Assembly: GCA_003224195.1 (NCBI GenBank) | Contig: QHYP01000150.1 | Location: forward strand, 1-7,793 | Direction of reading: 5' to 3' | DNA from: Acidobacteriota bacterium | GTDB taxonomy: Bacteria > Acidobacteriota > Terriglobia > Acidiferrales > UBA7541 | DNA length: 7,793 nucleotides | Part shown: positions 1 through 6,929 of the stretch, one piece after another | Numbering within the stretch: position 1 is the first letter of the stretch | Layout of the letters: each line of letters begins with the position of its first letter | Notes under the pieces: generated by a model | Told to the model about the DNA's origin: nothing | Databases searched by the model: none | Seen by the model: only the letters and a program-made list of their open reading frames with translations | Program-made: the position numbers and the translations under genes

Positions 1-2279
1 ATCGCGCCGATTACAACATCAACGCGAAAGATTCGCTATGGTTCTATAGCTTTATCCAAACCAATCCTTCGCGCGATACGTTGCCCTTTACGGGTTCGAC
101 CCTTCCGGGGTTCCCTGAGTTCGCGACGCGCCACGTCAAACAATACGTGGCCGCGTGGAACCATACGATTAGCACGTCCACGCTGAACGAGGTTCGCGCC
201 GCCTTCACGCGCTTCAATTTCGACGCGGTGGAACCCGTCACGCCGCAGTTGCCGTCCTCCGCAGGCTTTTCGGGTATCGTTCCGCAGGTTCCCAGCAAAA
301 CCGGGCTGCCGGTGCTCGCCGTCACCGGCCTGTTCACGCTGGGATTCACTGACAACGGTCCTCAGCCGCGCATTGACCAGACCTATCAACTCACCGACAA
401 TTTCTCGAAAATCTATGGAAACCATGCGCTCAAGTTCGGTTTCGAGGGCCGCCGGTTCAATGTCAGCAATCCTTTCTTCGCCCGCTTGGGCGGTCACTAC
501 ACCTTTAATGGCGCTGGCGCTTTCTCAAGTCGCGTCCCCGGTGCTGATTACCTCCTTGGTTTTCCTGACAGCTATTTCCAAAGCGGTAATTTCATCGATG
601 GTCAGGCGTATGAGTCTTATTTTTACGCCCAGGACCAGTGGAAAATCCGCCCGGATCTGACTCTAACCTACGGCATGGGGTATCAGGTGGATACGCCGAT
701 TACGGACCGGACGAACCACGCGCGCGCGATTAACTGCTTCCGCGCGTTCCAGCATTCCACGATTTTTCCCACAGCGCCGGCGGGCCTGGTATTTCCGGGC
801 GACGCAAACTGCAGCTCTTCGGGTTACGCAACGCACTACAACGACTTCGGTCCCCGGATCGGATTCGCTTACAGCCCGAATTGGCGTTGGATCTCCGGCG
901 GGCCCGGAAAGTTCTCGGTTCGCGGCGGGTTCGGCATGTACTACAACCGCGGCGAAGAAGAGCTTACCCTTCAAAACCTGAACGCGCCACCGTTCTCACT
1001 GGCGACGAACGGAATCGCGGATCTAGTGGGAAACCCAAGCTTTATCGCGCCCTTCACCGACATCAAATGCGTTGACCAGAACGGCAACCCAATCGCCGGC
1101 TGCACACCCTCAGGCCCATCGGTTTCGATCGCCAATAAGTTCCCGTTCGCCCCGCCAGCACCAGGCAGCCCGGTGGACTTCACTTTCTTCGAGCCTATGA
1201 GCCTGAACCTGCTCGACCCCAACTTCCGCGTGCCGTATGCTATGAACTATAACCTGACGGTCCAACGCGAAATCCCGGGCAGAATGATCGTTTCCGTAGG
1301 CTACGTGGGCGCGGTCGCGCGTCACCTTGAGAGCACGAATGAGCTCAACCCCGGCGTCAATCCAACAGGATGCTTGACGCAGTCTGTCGTGGTCAATGGC
1401 CAGACGCTTACGTGCGTCGCCAACCGCGGCAACCAGCCGAAATTGTTCCCTGGAAACTTCAATTATCCAGGCAACATCTTCGGCGGCCTCAGCCAACAGT
1501 CCACGAACGGCAGTTCAAAGTACAACTCGCTCCAAGTCAGCGTGAACAAGGCCTTAACGCATGGACTGACGTTTCTGGGGTCCTACACATACAGCCATTC
1601 GCTGGACTTCGGCTCGAGCTTCGAGAACGGCAGCTTCGGCGGCGCGAACCGTGGCCAGAATCCATTCAACCCACGGGCCAACTACGGCCCTTCCCAGTTC
1701 GATGCGCGGCATCGCTTCGTGTATAGCTACTCGTATGATTTGCCGAGCATCCGGAAGATCCGCGGCCTCGGCGCGATCCCCAGCCGGTTTACGGATGGTT
1801 GGAAGCTCGCCGGGATCACTACCTTCCAAAAGGGTTTTCCAGTGGATATCCGTGACACGGGGTTGCGATCTTTGACGTGCGACAACTTCGTGTTCTACGC
1901 GTGCTGGGATGTGCCCAATCAGATTGCCCCGGCTCAAATCCTGGATCCCCGGAATACCTTCAAGGATCCGACAGGCAAGCTCATTGCGAACGCTTACTTC
2001 ACGACCACGTCCTTTGCGCGCGCGGCGGTTGGAACGAATGGGAGTGCAGCGCGCAACCCGTTTGCGGGTCCCGGGCTCAACAATTTCGATGTGGAGATTT
2101 CAAAGGACACCACAATCACAGAATCCACTCGAATGGAACTCCGCCTGGAGATGTTCAACGTGTGGAACCACGTCCAATTCATGAACCCCAATGGGAACAT
2201 GAACTCCAGTTTGTTCGGACGCGTGACTTCGGCGAGGGATCCTCGCATTTTGCAGCTCGCCGGGAAGTTCTATTTCTAA
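1..2279 (+). CDS. TonB-dependent receptor, Oar-like, C-terminal beta-barrel part (5' truncated by window edge)
   Basis: Outer-membrane beta-barrel of the large Oar-like TonB-dependent receptors abundant in Acidobacteriota; the substrate cannot be told from sequence. The frame is open from position 3 to the TAA at 2277-2279, about 758 codons. Codons before the TTG at 81 already read as receptor (RADYNINAKDSLWFYSF), so that TTG is not the true start. Supporting motifs are the alternating aromatic strands throughout, GNHALKFGFEGRR, YFYAQDQWKIRPDLTLTYGM, FSVRGGFGMYYNR, VPYAMNYNLTVQREIP, the FDARHRFVYSYSYDLP region, MELRLEMFNVWNHVQF, and a C-terminus ILQLAGKFYF whose last Phe fits the BAM recognition signal. 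Whole family members usually exceed 1000 residues, so the signal peptide, carboxypeptidase-regulatory-like domain and plug are probably to the left of the window. Eight cysteines fall in four close pairs. It converges on gltB across a shared terminator. Family call secure; ligand unknown. Confidence 0.92.
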   Translation, partial: RADYNINAKDSLWFYSFIQTNPSRDTLPFTGSTLPGFPEFATRHVKQYVAAWNHTISTSTLNEVRAAFTRFNFDAVEPVTPQLPSSAGFSGIVPQVPSKTGLPVLAVTGLFTLGFTDNGPQPRIDQTYQLTDNFSKIYGNHALKFGFEGRRFNVSNPFFARLGGHYTFNGAGAFSSRVPGADYLLGFPDSYFQSGNFIDGQAYESYFYAQDQWKIRPDLTLTYGMGYQVDTPITDRTNHARAINCFRAFQHSTIFPTAPAGLVFPGDANCSSSGYATHYNDFGPRIGFAYSPNWRWISGGPGKFSVRGGFGMYYNRGEEELTLQNLNAPPFSLATNGIADLVGNPSFIAPFTDIKCVDQNGNPIAGCTPSGPSVSIANKFPFAPPAPGSPVDFTFFEPMSLNLLDPNFRVPYAMNYNLTVQREIPGRMIVSVGYVGAVARHLESTNELNPGVNPTGCLTQSVVVNGQTLTCVANRGNQPKLFPGNFNYPGNIFGGLSQQSTNGSSKYNSLQVSVNKALTHGLTFLGSYTYSHSLDFGSSFENGSFGGANRGQNPFNPRANYGPSQFDARHRFVYSYSYDLPSIRKIRGLGAIPSRFTDGWKLAGITTFQKGFPVDIRDTGLRSLTCDNFVFYACWDVPNQIAPAQILDPRNTFKDPTGKLIANAYFTTTSFARAAVGTNGSAARNPFAGPGLNNFDVEISKDTTITESTRMELRLEMFNVWNHVQFMNPNGNMNSSLFGRVTSARDPRILQLAGKFYF

Positions 2280-2301
2280 GTCCTACTGAACACTTTGACG
2301 A

Positions 2302-2331
2302 AAGAGGGCGTCCCTTATGGGACGCCCTCTT
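2302..2331. terminator. Bidirectional intrinsic terminator between convergent genes
   Basis: A perfect inverted repeat: left arm AAGAGGGCGTCCC (2302-2314), 4-base loop TTAT (2315-2318), right arm GGGACGCCCTCTT (2319-2331), i.e. 13 paired bases. The plus-strand tail continues as CTTTC and the minus-strand tail as TCGTC after the arm's TT, so the U-tracts are short but present either way. It begins 22 bases after the receptor stop and lies about 110 bases after the gltB stop, which suits termination of both convergent transcripts. The hairpin is seen directly; termination is inferred. Confidence 0.88.
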
Positions 2332-2442
2332 CTTTCACCCCGACACGTTTGAGATGCGACGAATAAACTCGAAACAGTCTTGTTCAGCTTGATTCGGCCG
2401 GAAGTTCTTCGACTCTTTTTACGTCGGGGAACGCATCCACGC

Positions 2443-5400
2443 TCAGGCTTCGAGTGCTGTTTCCGAGACCTCGCGCGCGGACTCCGCCGCAGGGAGCGGT
2501 GGGCGCTCCTCCAAGTGATCCAAAATTGGCTTCCAAGTTGTCTCCACCGGGCACGGCAGATTCTTCGGCTGAGCGCGCCACAGCGGCAGAGGCCCTTCAC
2601 GGTTGAGGAGTTGCGCAGCACGCGGGCTCCCCGTCAGCCGCAAGTGTTCCTGCAGCACGAGACGCAGCCACTCTTCCTCCTCGGCGTGAGGGGGCATCAG
2701 CGCGATGAACTCGCGGTTCAGGGTTTCATGGACATTTGCCGGTAGAAGGTAAGCCAGCCCGCCGGTCATACCGGAGCCCAAATTCAAACCGGTGGAACCG
2801 AGGATCAGAACAATCCCCGCAGTCATGTATTCGCAGGCGTGCTGTCCCGTGCCCTCGACCACGGCCAGAGCGCCGCTGTTGCGAACCGCAAAACGCTCGC
2901 CGGCGCGGCCCGCGACATAGAGTTGGCCCGAGGTCGCGCCATAGAGAACCGTGTTTCCAACCAGCACGTCTCCGCGGCGCGATGCGCGCGGCCCTGCAGT
3001 CACCGCGATGGTGCCGCCGCTAAGTCCTTTGCCGACGTAATCATTGGCTTCGCCAGTGAGCCGAAGCGTGATTCCTGACACCAGAAACGCGCCAAAACTC
3101 TGGCCGGCGACACCTCGGAAAGCAGCTTCGTGTTTTTCTCCCGATAGAGGCATAACGCCGAGGCGTTGGACGGATTCTCCCGTCCAGCGCGCCCCAATCG
3201 TGCGATGCGAATTCCTGAGCGCTAGAACGCCGCTGCGCCCACTGGCAGACGTTCCTGGCCGCCAGACGATGTCGTAGCCGTCTGGGACCTGCCGCGGAGC
3301 GCATTCGACGCGCCCGCTGGCCGAGCGCGGCGGAGGATTAAGGAACGGCTTCAGCCATCCTGTGTCTTCCGGGGAGCGCGCGCGCAGCTTGCTTTCGTCA
3401 CCGACGAGCTCACTCAATGAGCGCACACCGAAGCGGGAGAGCCATTCGCGGACTTCGTGCGCCAGGGCGCGGAAGAAGGAGATAACCATCTCAGGCTTGC
3501 CCGCGAAGCGCGTGCGAAGCGCCTCATCTTGCGTGGCGATCCCTACCGGGCAAGTGTTCAAATGGCACTGGCGCGCCATCACGCAGCCGATCGCAAGAAG
3601 CGAAGCCGTGCCGAAGCCGAATTCATCCGCCCCGAGAATCGCGGCCAAAACGACGTCCCGTGCAAATTTTAGCCCGCCGTCCACACGCAACGTGACGCGC
3701 GAGCGCAGGCCCGTGCGCGTCAGCATCTCATGAGCGTTGCGCAGACCCAACTCCCACGGCACACCGGTATTCTTGATCGACGTAAGTGGAGACGAACCCG
3801 TGCCGCCATCGTGCCCGCTAATGGTGACCGTATTCGCGCCGGCCTTGGCCACTCCGGCGGCGATGATGCCGACCCCCGCTCCCGAAACCAGTTTCACGCC
3901 AACTCGAGCGCGGGGGTTGATGGCACGCAAATCGTAGATCAACTGCGCCAGGTCTTCGATGCTGTAAATGTCGTGGTGCGGCGGCGGCGAAATCAGCGGC
4001 GTGCCGGGAACGGCGTGGCGAATGCGCGCAATGTAAGCGCTCACCTTGTGGGCCGGTAATTGGCCGCCCTCGCCGGGTTTCGAGCCTTGCGCCATCTTGA
4101 TCTCGATCTCTTCAGCATGGACCAGATACTCCGCTGTAACGCCAAAGCGCGCAGACGCCACCTGCTTGATCTTATTCGCAGCCGCGGGTTCCGTTCGATA
4201 CAGCGCCGGGTCTTCCCCTCCTTCGCCCGTATTGCTGCGAGCGCCCAGGCGATTCATCGCCAGCGCGAGCGTGCGATGCGCCTCCGGACCCAACGAGCCA
4301 AGCGACATCGCCTGCGTGCTGAAACGCCGCAAAATGGACTGCTCGGACTCGACCTCCTCAAGCGGAACAGGTTTGCCGGGGACGAGTTCGAGCAGGTCGC
4401 GGACGGAAACCGGCTCCCTGCGGATGCCCAAACTTTCATAATCGGCGTAATTCGCAGCATCGGGGGACTTGACGAACGCGTGCATCCGACGCACAACTTC
4501 TGGCGAGGTTGCATGGCGCTCGCCGGCTTTGCGAAACCGGTAAAGCCCGGCATCGGGAAGCGCGGCTGCCGCCGCAGCGTACGCGGCGGAATGCGTGCGC
4601 AGGTAATCGGCGAGCACGTCATCCAGGCGCTTACGGCCGAGATACGCGGCCGCATCCTCGAAGTATTCGGCACAGGCCGAGTCCTCGAGACCGATGATTT
4701 CAAATAGATGGCTGTTGCGGTAGCTCGCGAGCGTGGAGATGCCCATTCGCGCGAGGACCTTCCGAAGACCGCCGCATACCGCCTTGCAGTACCCCTCGAC
4801 GACGCCGTCCGCGCCCGACGCCGCGAAATGCATCGCTAGGCATGGGTGCACCGCGCTTGCGCCGGCGGCCACGAGCAGCGCAATGTGGTGCGTATCGAAT
4901 GCCTGGCCCGTTTCCACAATCAGGGGCACGTCCCAAAGACCCTCCGCGACCATCGCCTTCCACACAGCCGCCGTAGCCAGCAGCGCCGGCAACGCGGCGC
5001 GCGATTCGCTCACGTCGTGGTCGGAGAGGAGGACGAGCCCCGGACGCGCGCTAGCCCTAAACGGGGTTCCAGCGAGGTGAAGGAGGGCCGAGCGCGCGCC
5101 CGAGACACCCTTTGCAGCTTCAAACGTAAAATCGATGGGAAGAACAGGACCAAACGAGGCGGAGAGTTCCGCCATTTGCCCGGCTGTCAGAATGGGCGAG
5201 TCCAAAACGGCAGAATCGCTCACACGAACGTCAAGAGACATGACGTGCGTTTCGCGCAGTGGATCGATGGGAGGATTGGTGACTTGCGCGAAGCGCTGTT
5301 TGCAGTAATCCCAGAGCGGCCGCGGCAGTACAGAAAGAAACGCCGGTGGCGCGTCGTCCCCCATGCTCCAGTTAGCTTCCTTGCCCATCAACAGGGACGA

Positions 5401-6834
5401 AAACAAGATTCGGAATTGATCTTCGGTCCAGCCGAGTGCCGCAGCCGCGCGCTGAGGCTCGACCGGAACGGCCGCCGCGGCTTCCCCAGCCTCCAAGCGC
5501 CTCCGGCACGCAGTTCTGCCCTTCGGAGTTGTGCCGGCAAGGCGGCGAAGAATTTCCGGCCAGCGGAAGACGTCGCCCGCTGCGGGATGTACGAGCAGCA
5601 TTTCTCCCGGCCCGAGCCGCTGGCGCTCGGCGACATGAGCCTCCGGAACATCCAGCAGCCCAGCTTCCGAACCAGCGATTAGCAGGCCGTCGCGCGTGCG
5701 CAGGTAGCGCAACGGGCGCAGGCCATTGCGGTCCAGCTTTGCGCCCACATACTCACCGTCGCTGAAGATCAGGGCCGCGGGGCCGTCCCACGGCGCTTCC
5801 GAGCCGCATAGAGCGTCAAGGGCTTCGCGCACGGCCGCCGGAAGCGTCGGGTCGTTCTCGTATGCCGGCGGCACCATCCGTAGCAGGGCATTCTCCAGTG
5901 AGCGGCCGCGCAGAATCTCGAGTTCAAGCCCATTGTCTAAACTCGCGGAATCACTGACGTTTGGTTCCAGCGCGCGGAACCACTCGCCTGCCCCCAGTTC
6001 CCCACAAATGCCGCGTGCGCGCGCGCGCAGCCACCGCCGATTCGCCACGATCGTGTTGATTTCGCCGTTGTGCGCGATGTAGCGAAACGGCTGAGCGAGA
6101 TGCCACGACGGTTGCGTGTTCGTGGAATATCGTTGGTGAAAAATCGCAAATGTAGTCTCGAAGGAGGTATCGCGCAAATCAGTGTAAAACCGCGGGAACT
6201 GCCCGGGCGTGAGCAAGCCCTTATAGACAACGGTTCTTGAGGAAAGCGAACAGAAGTACGCTCCCTCCGGCACAAACGATTCAGCCCGCTTGCGCAGGAG
6301 CGCGAGCTGCAACTCAAATGGCGTCTCCGCCCGTAAGGAATCCTGCGGGGCGATGAAGAACTGCAGGATGTGCGGCATCGTCGCGAGCGCCTGGCTGCCG
6401 ACAACGCCCCCCTGCACGGGAACGACCCGCCATCCCAAAAAGCCCAGCCGCACTTCGGCAGCGGCCGCTTCCACGGCCTCGCGCGAGACTTTTTCACGCG
6501 CGTGGGGCACGAAGAGCATGCCCAGACCGAACTCGTTAGGCAGGTCAATCCCTTCTTCCGATGCTCGCGCGCGGAAAAACTCCTCAGGGAGTGAAGTCAG
6601 CAGGCCGGCACCGTCCCCGCTCGCGCCGTCGGCATCCACGCCGCCGCGATGGGACAACCGTTCCAGCGCCTGCAGTGCCAATTCGACGATTTCGTGACTC
6701 GGCGCAGCGCCCAGCCGTGTGACGAAGCCGGTCCCGCAAGCGTCGTGGTCCGGGTGCCCCCAATTGGGATGTCGACCGGTTTGCGGTCGCTCACTCTGCT
6801 GACCGCTTTGCGGCCGCTCGTCACACAGATACAT
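2443..6834 (-). CDS. gltB: Glutamate synthase (NAD(P)H-type) large subunit, GOGAT alpha
   Basis: Cytoplasmic enzyme of ammonium assimilation: glutamine + 2-oxoglutarate + reductant -> two glutamates, with ammonia channelled between domains. 1463 aa, close to the usual ~1480-1520. Residues 1-32 are a propeptide; Cys33 (DACGTGF) is the expected N-terminal nucleophile of the class II amidotransferase (33 to ~420), with SHRGG, YSTNTQPSW (236-244), AHNGEINT (254-261) and SDSASLDNGLE (294-304). A central domain (~470-770) follows, then the FMN synthase barrel (~800-1150) with GEGGED, KPGEGGQLP, PPHHDIYSIEDL, SGHDGGTG and RVDGGLK. Cys1084, Cys1090 and Cys1095 (C-x5-C-x4-C) bind the 3Fe-4S cluster. 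The GXGXG beta-helix covers ~1215-1370. The ferredoxin loop after GEGGED is absent, pointing to the NAD(P)H type that works with GltD, yet no gltD is adjacent. Start: an in-frame TAA (6841-6843) lies two codons upstream and no other ATG, GTG or TTG precedes Cys33. No clear Shine-Dalgarno. Odd: Gly985 replaces a usual Glu. Confidence 0.97.
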   Translation of the reverse strand: MYLCDERPQSGQQSERPQTGRHPNWGHPDHDACGTGFVTRLGAAPSHEIVELALQALERLSHRGGVDADGASGDGAGLLTSLPEEFFRARASEEGIDLPNEFGLGMLFVPHAREKVSREAVEAAAAEVRLGFLGWRVVPVQGGVVGSQALATMPHILQFFIAPQDSLRAETPFELQLALLRKRAESFVPEGAYFCSLSSRTVVYKGLLTPGQFPRFYTDLRDTSFETTFAIFHQRYSTNTQPSWHLAQPFRYIAHNGEINTIVANRRWLRARARGICGELGAGEWFRALEPNVSDSASLDNGLELEILRGRSLENALLRMVPPAYENDPTLPAAVREALDALCGSEAPWDGPAALIFSDGEYVGAKLDRNGLRPLRYLRTRDGLLIAGSEAGLLDVPEAHVAERQRLGPGEMLLVHPAAGDVFRWPEILRRLAGTTPKGRTACRRRLEAGEAAAAVPVEPQRAAAALGWTEDQFRILFSSLLMGKEANWSMGDDAPPAFLSVLPRPLWDYCKQRFAQVTNPPIDPLRETHVMSLDVRVSDSAVLDSPILTAGQMAELSASFGPVLPIDFTFEAAKGVSGARSALLHLAGTPFRASARPGLVLLSDHDVSESRAALPALLATAAVWKAMVAEGLWDVPLIVETGQAFDTHHIALLVAAGASAVHPCLAMHFAASGADGVVEGYCKAVCGGLRKVLARMGISTLASYRNSHLFEIIGLEDSACAEYFEDAAAYLGRKRLDDVLADYLRTHSAAYAAAAAALPDAGLYRFRKAGERHATSPEVVRRMHAFVKSPDAANYADYESLGIRREPVSVRDLLELVPGKPVPLEEVESEQSILRRFSTQAMSLGSLGPEAHRTLALAMNRLGARSNTGEGGEDPALYRTEPAAANKIKQVASARFGVTAEYLVHAEEIEIKMAQGSKPGEGGQLPAHKVSAYIARIRHAVPGTPLISPPPHHDIYSIEDLAQLIYDLRAINPRARVGVKLVSGAGVGIIAAGVAKAGANTVTISGHDGGTGSSPLTSIKNTGVPWELGLRNAHEMLTRTGLRSRVTLRVDGGLKFARDVVLAAILGADEFGFGTASLLAIGCVMARQCHLNTCPVGIATQDEALRTRFAGKPEMVISFFRALAHEVREWLSRFGVRSLSELVGDESKLRARSPEDTGWLKPFLNPPPRSASGRVECAPRQVPDGYDIVWRPGTSASGRSGVLALRNSHRTIGARWTGESVQRLGVMPLSGEKHEAAFRGVAGQSFGAFLVSGITLRLTGEANDYVGKGLSGGTIAVTAGPRASRRGDVLVGNTVLYGATSGQLYVAGRAGERFAVRNSGALAVVEGTGQHACEYMTAGIVLILGSTGLNLGSGMTGGLAYLLPANVHETLNREFIALMPPHAEEEEWLRLVLQEHLRLTGSPRAAQLLNREGPLPLWRAQPKNLPCPVETTWKPILDHLEERPPLPAAESAREVSETALEA
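3550..3585 (-). other. 3Fe-4S cluster cysteine motif of GltB
   Basis: Codons for Cys1084, Cys1090 and Cys1095 (CVMARQCHLNTC, spacing C-x5-C-x4-C) followed by PVGIATQ. In characterised glutamate synthases this loop ligates the 3Fe-4S centre that passes electrons to FMN. All three ligands are intact, so the electron path inside the subunit looks functional. Glu960 (in YSIED) lies 124 residues before the first cluster Cys, the same spacing as the Glu (recalled as Glu1013 in Synechocystis Fd-GOGAT) that couples the glutaminase and synthase sites. Confidence 0.9.
6736..6834 (-). other. GltB propeptide and catalytic N-terminal cysteine
   Basis: Codons 1-33 of gltB. Class II amidotransferases of this family are matured by removing a leader so that Cys becomes the free N-terminus. 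Here 32 residues precede Cys33 (TGC at 6736-6738). The leader is hydrophilic, rich in Gln, Arg and Pro, with no hydrophobic stretch, so it is not a secretion signal. It contains an imperfect duplication of ERPQ(S/T)G. Self-cleavage between Ala32 and Cys33 is inferred from the family. Confidence 0.8.
6766..6819 (-). repeat. Imperfect 27-bp tandem duplication in the gltB propeptide
   Basis: Two adjacent 27-base units (6793-6819 and 6766-6792 on the minus strand). The first 23 bases match at 19 positions (GAGCGGCCGCAAAGCGGTCA against GAGCGACCGCAAACCGGTCG, and so on). They encode ERPQSGQQS and ERPQTGRHP. The period is a multiple of three, so the frame is kept. It looks like an old slippage duplication in a part of the protein that is removed on maturation. 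Confidence 0.65.
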
Positions 6835-6929
6835 ACGAGTTTAGTACCCGCACCCCGGGCGAAAGTACAACGCAGATTTTTGATGGGCCGAATCGTTTTT
6901 ATAGAAGTGTCGAGAAGATGTTTCGCAGG
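6835..6929 (-). other. 95-bp gap between the pmbA-like gene and gltB
   Basis: Read on the minus strand, this gap follows the TAG of the pmbA-like gene and precedes the gltB ATG. No convincing terminator hairpin is visible. It holds an AT-rich patch (CTTCTATAAAAACG, about 6893-6906) in otherwise GC-rich DNA and, nearer gltB, TTGTAC about 17-18 bases before GTACTAAA. Neither makes a good -35/-10 pair, so a gltB promoter here is possible but unproven. The bases just before the ATG (GGGTACTAAACTCGT) show no clear Shine-Dalgarno. Confidence 0.3.

Noticed and set aside
81..83. TTG as the receptor start codon
   Set aside because: Codons before it in the same frame already encode receptor-like sequence up to the window edge, and the plug and signal peptide would be missing.
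1877..2392. 171-codon plus-strand frame overlapping the receptor end and running through the terminator
   Set aside because: It is out of frame with the well-supported receptor and would read through the terminator hairpin; composition does not look like a protein family.
2395..2416. Possible second small hairpin plus T-run (GAAGTTCTTC then CTTTTT) before the gltB end
   Set aside because: The stem is only about four base pairs and is separated from the T-run; the strong hairpin at 2302-2331 explains termination.
4162..4230. Ferredoxin-dependent glutamate synthase (gltS/glsF) as the identity
   Set aside because: The ferredoxin loop expected after GEGGED is missing; spacing matches NAD(P)H-type large subunits.
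4060..4707. 215-codon plus-strand open frame antisense to gltB
   Set aside because: Same reasoning: shadow of the FMN-domain coding sequence, low-complexity Arg-rich translation, no recognisable motif.
4846..5682. 278-codon plus-strand open frame antisense to gltB
   Set aside because: It lies wholly opposite conserved gltB codons, its translation is Arg/His/Gln-rich with no family look, and long antisense frames are expected in GC-rich genes.
6000..6040. Alternating GC-rich run (gcgtgcgcgcgcgcgc) as a repeat or regulatory element
   Set aside because: It encodes the Arg/Ala-rich stretch RARARG of GltB and reflects codon use in a GC-rich genome.
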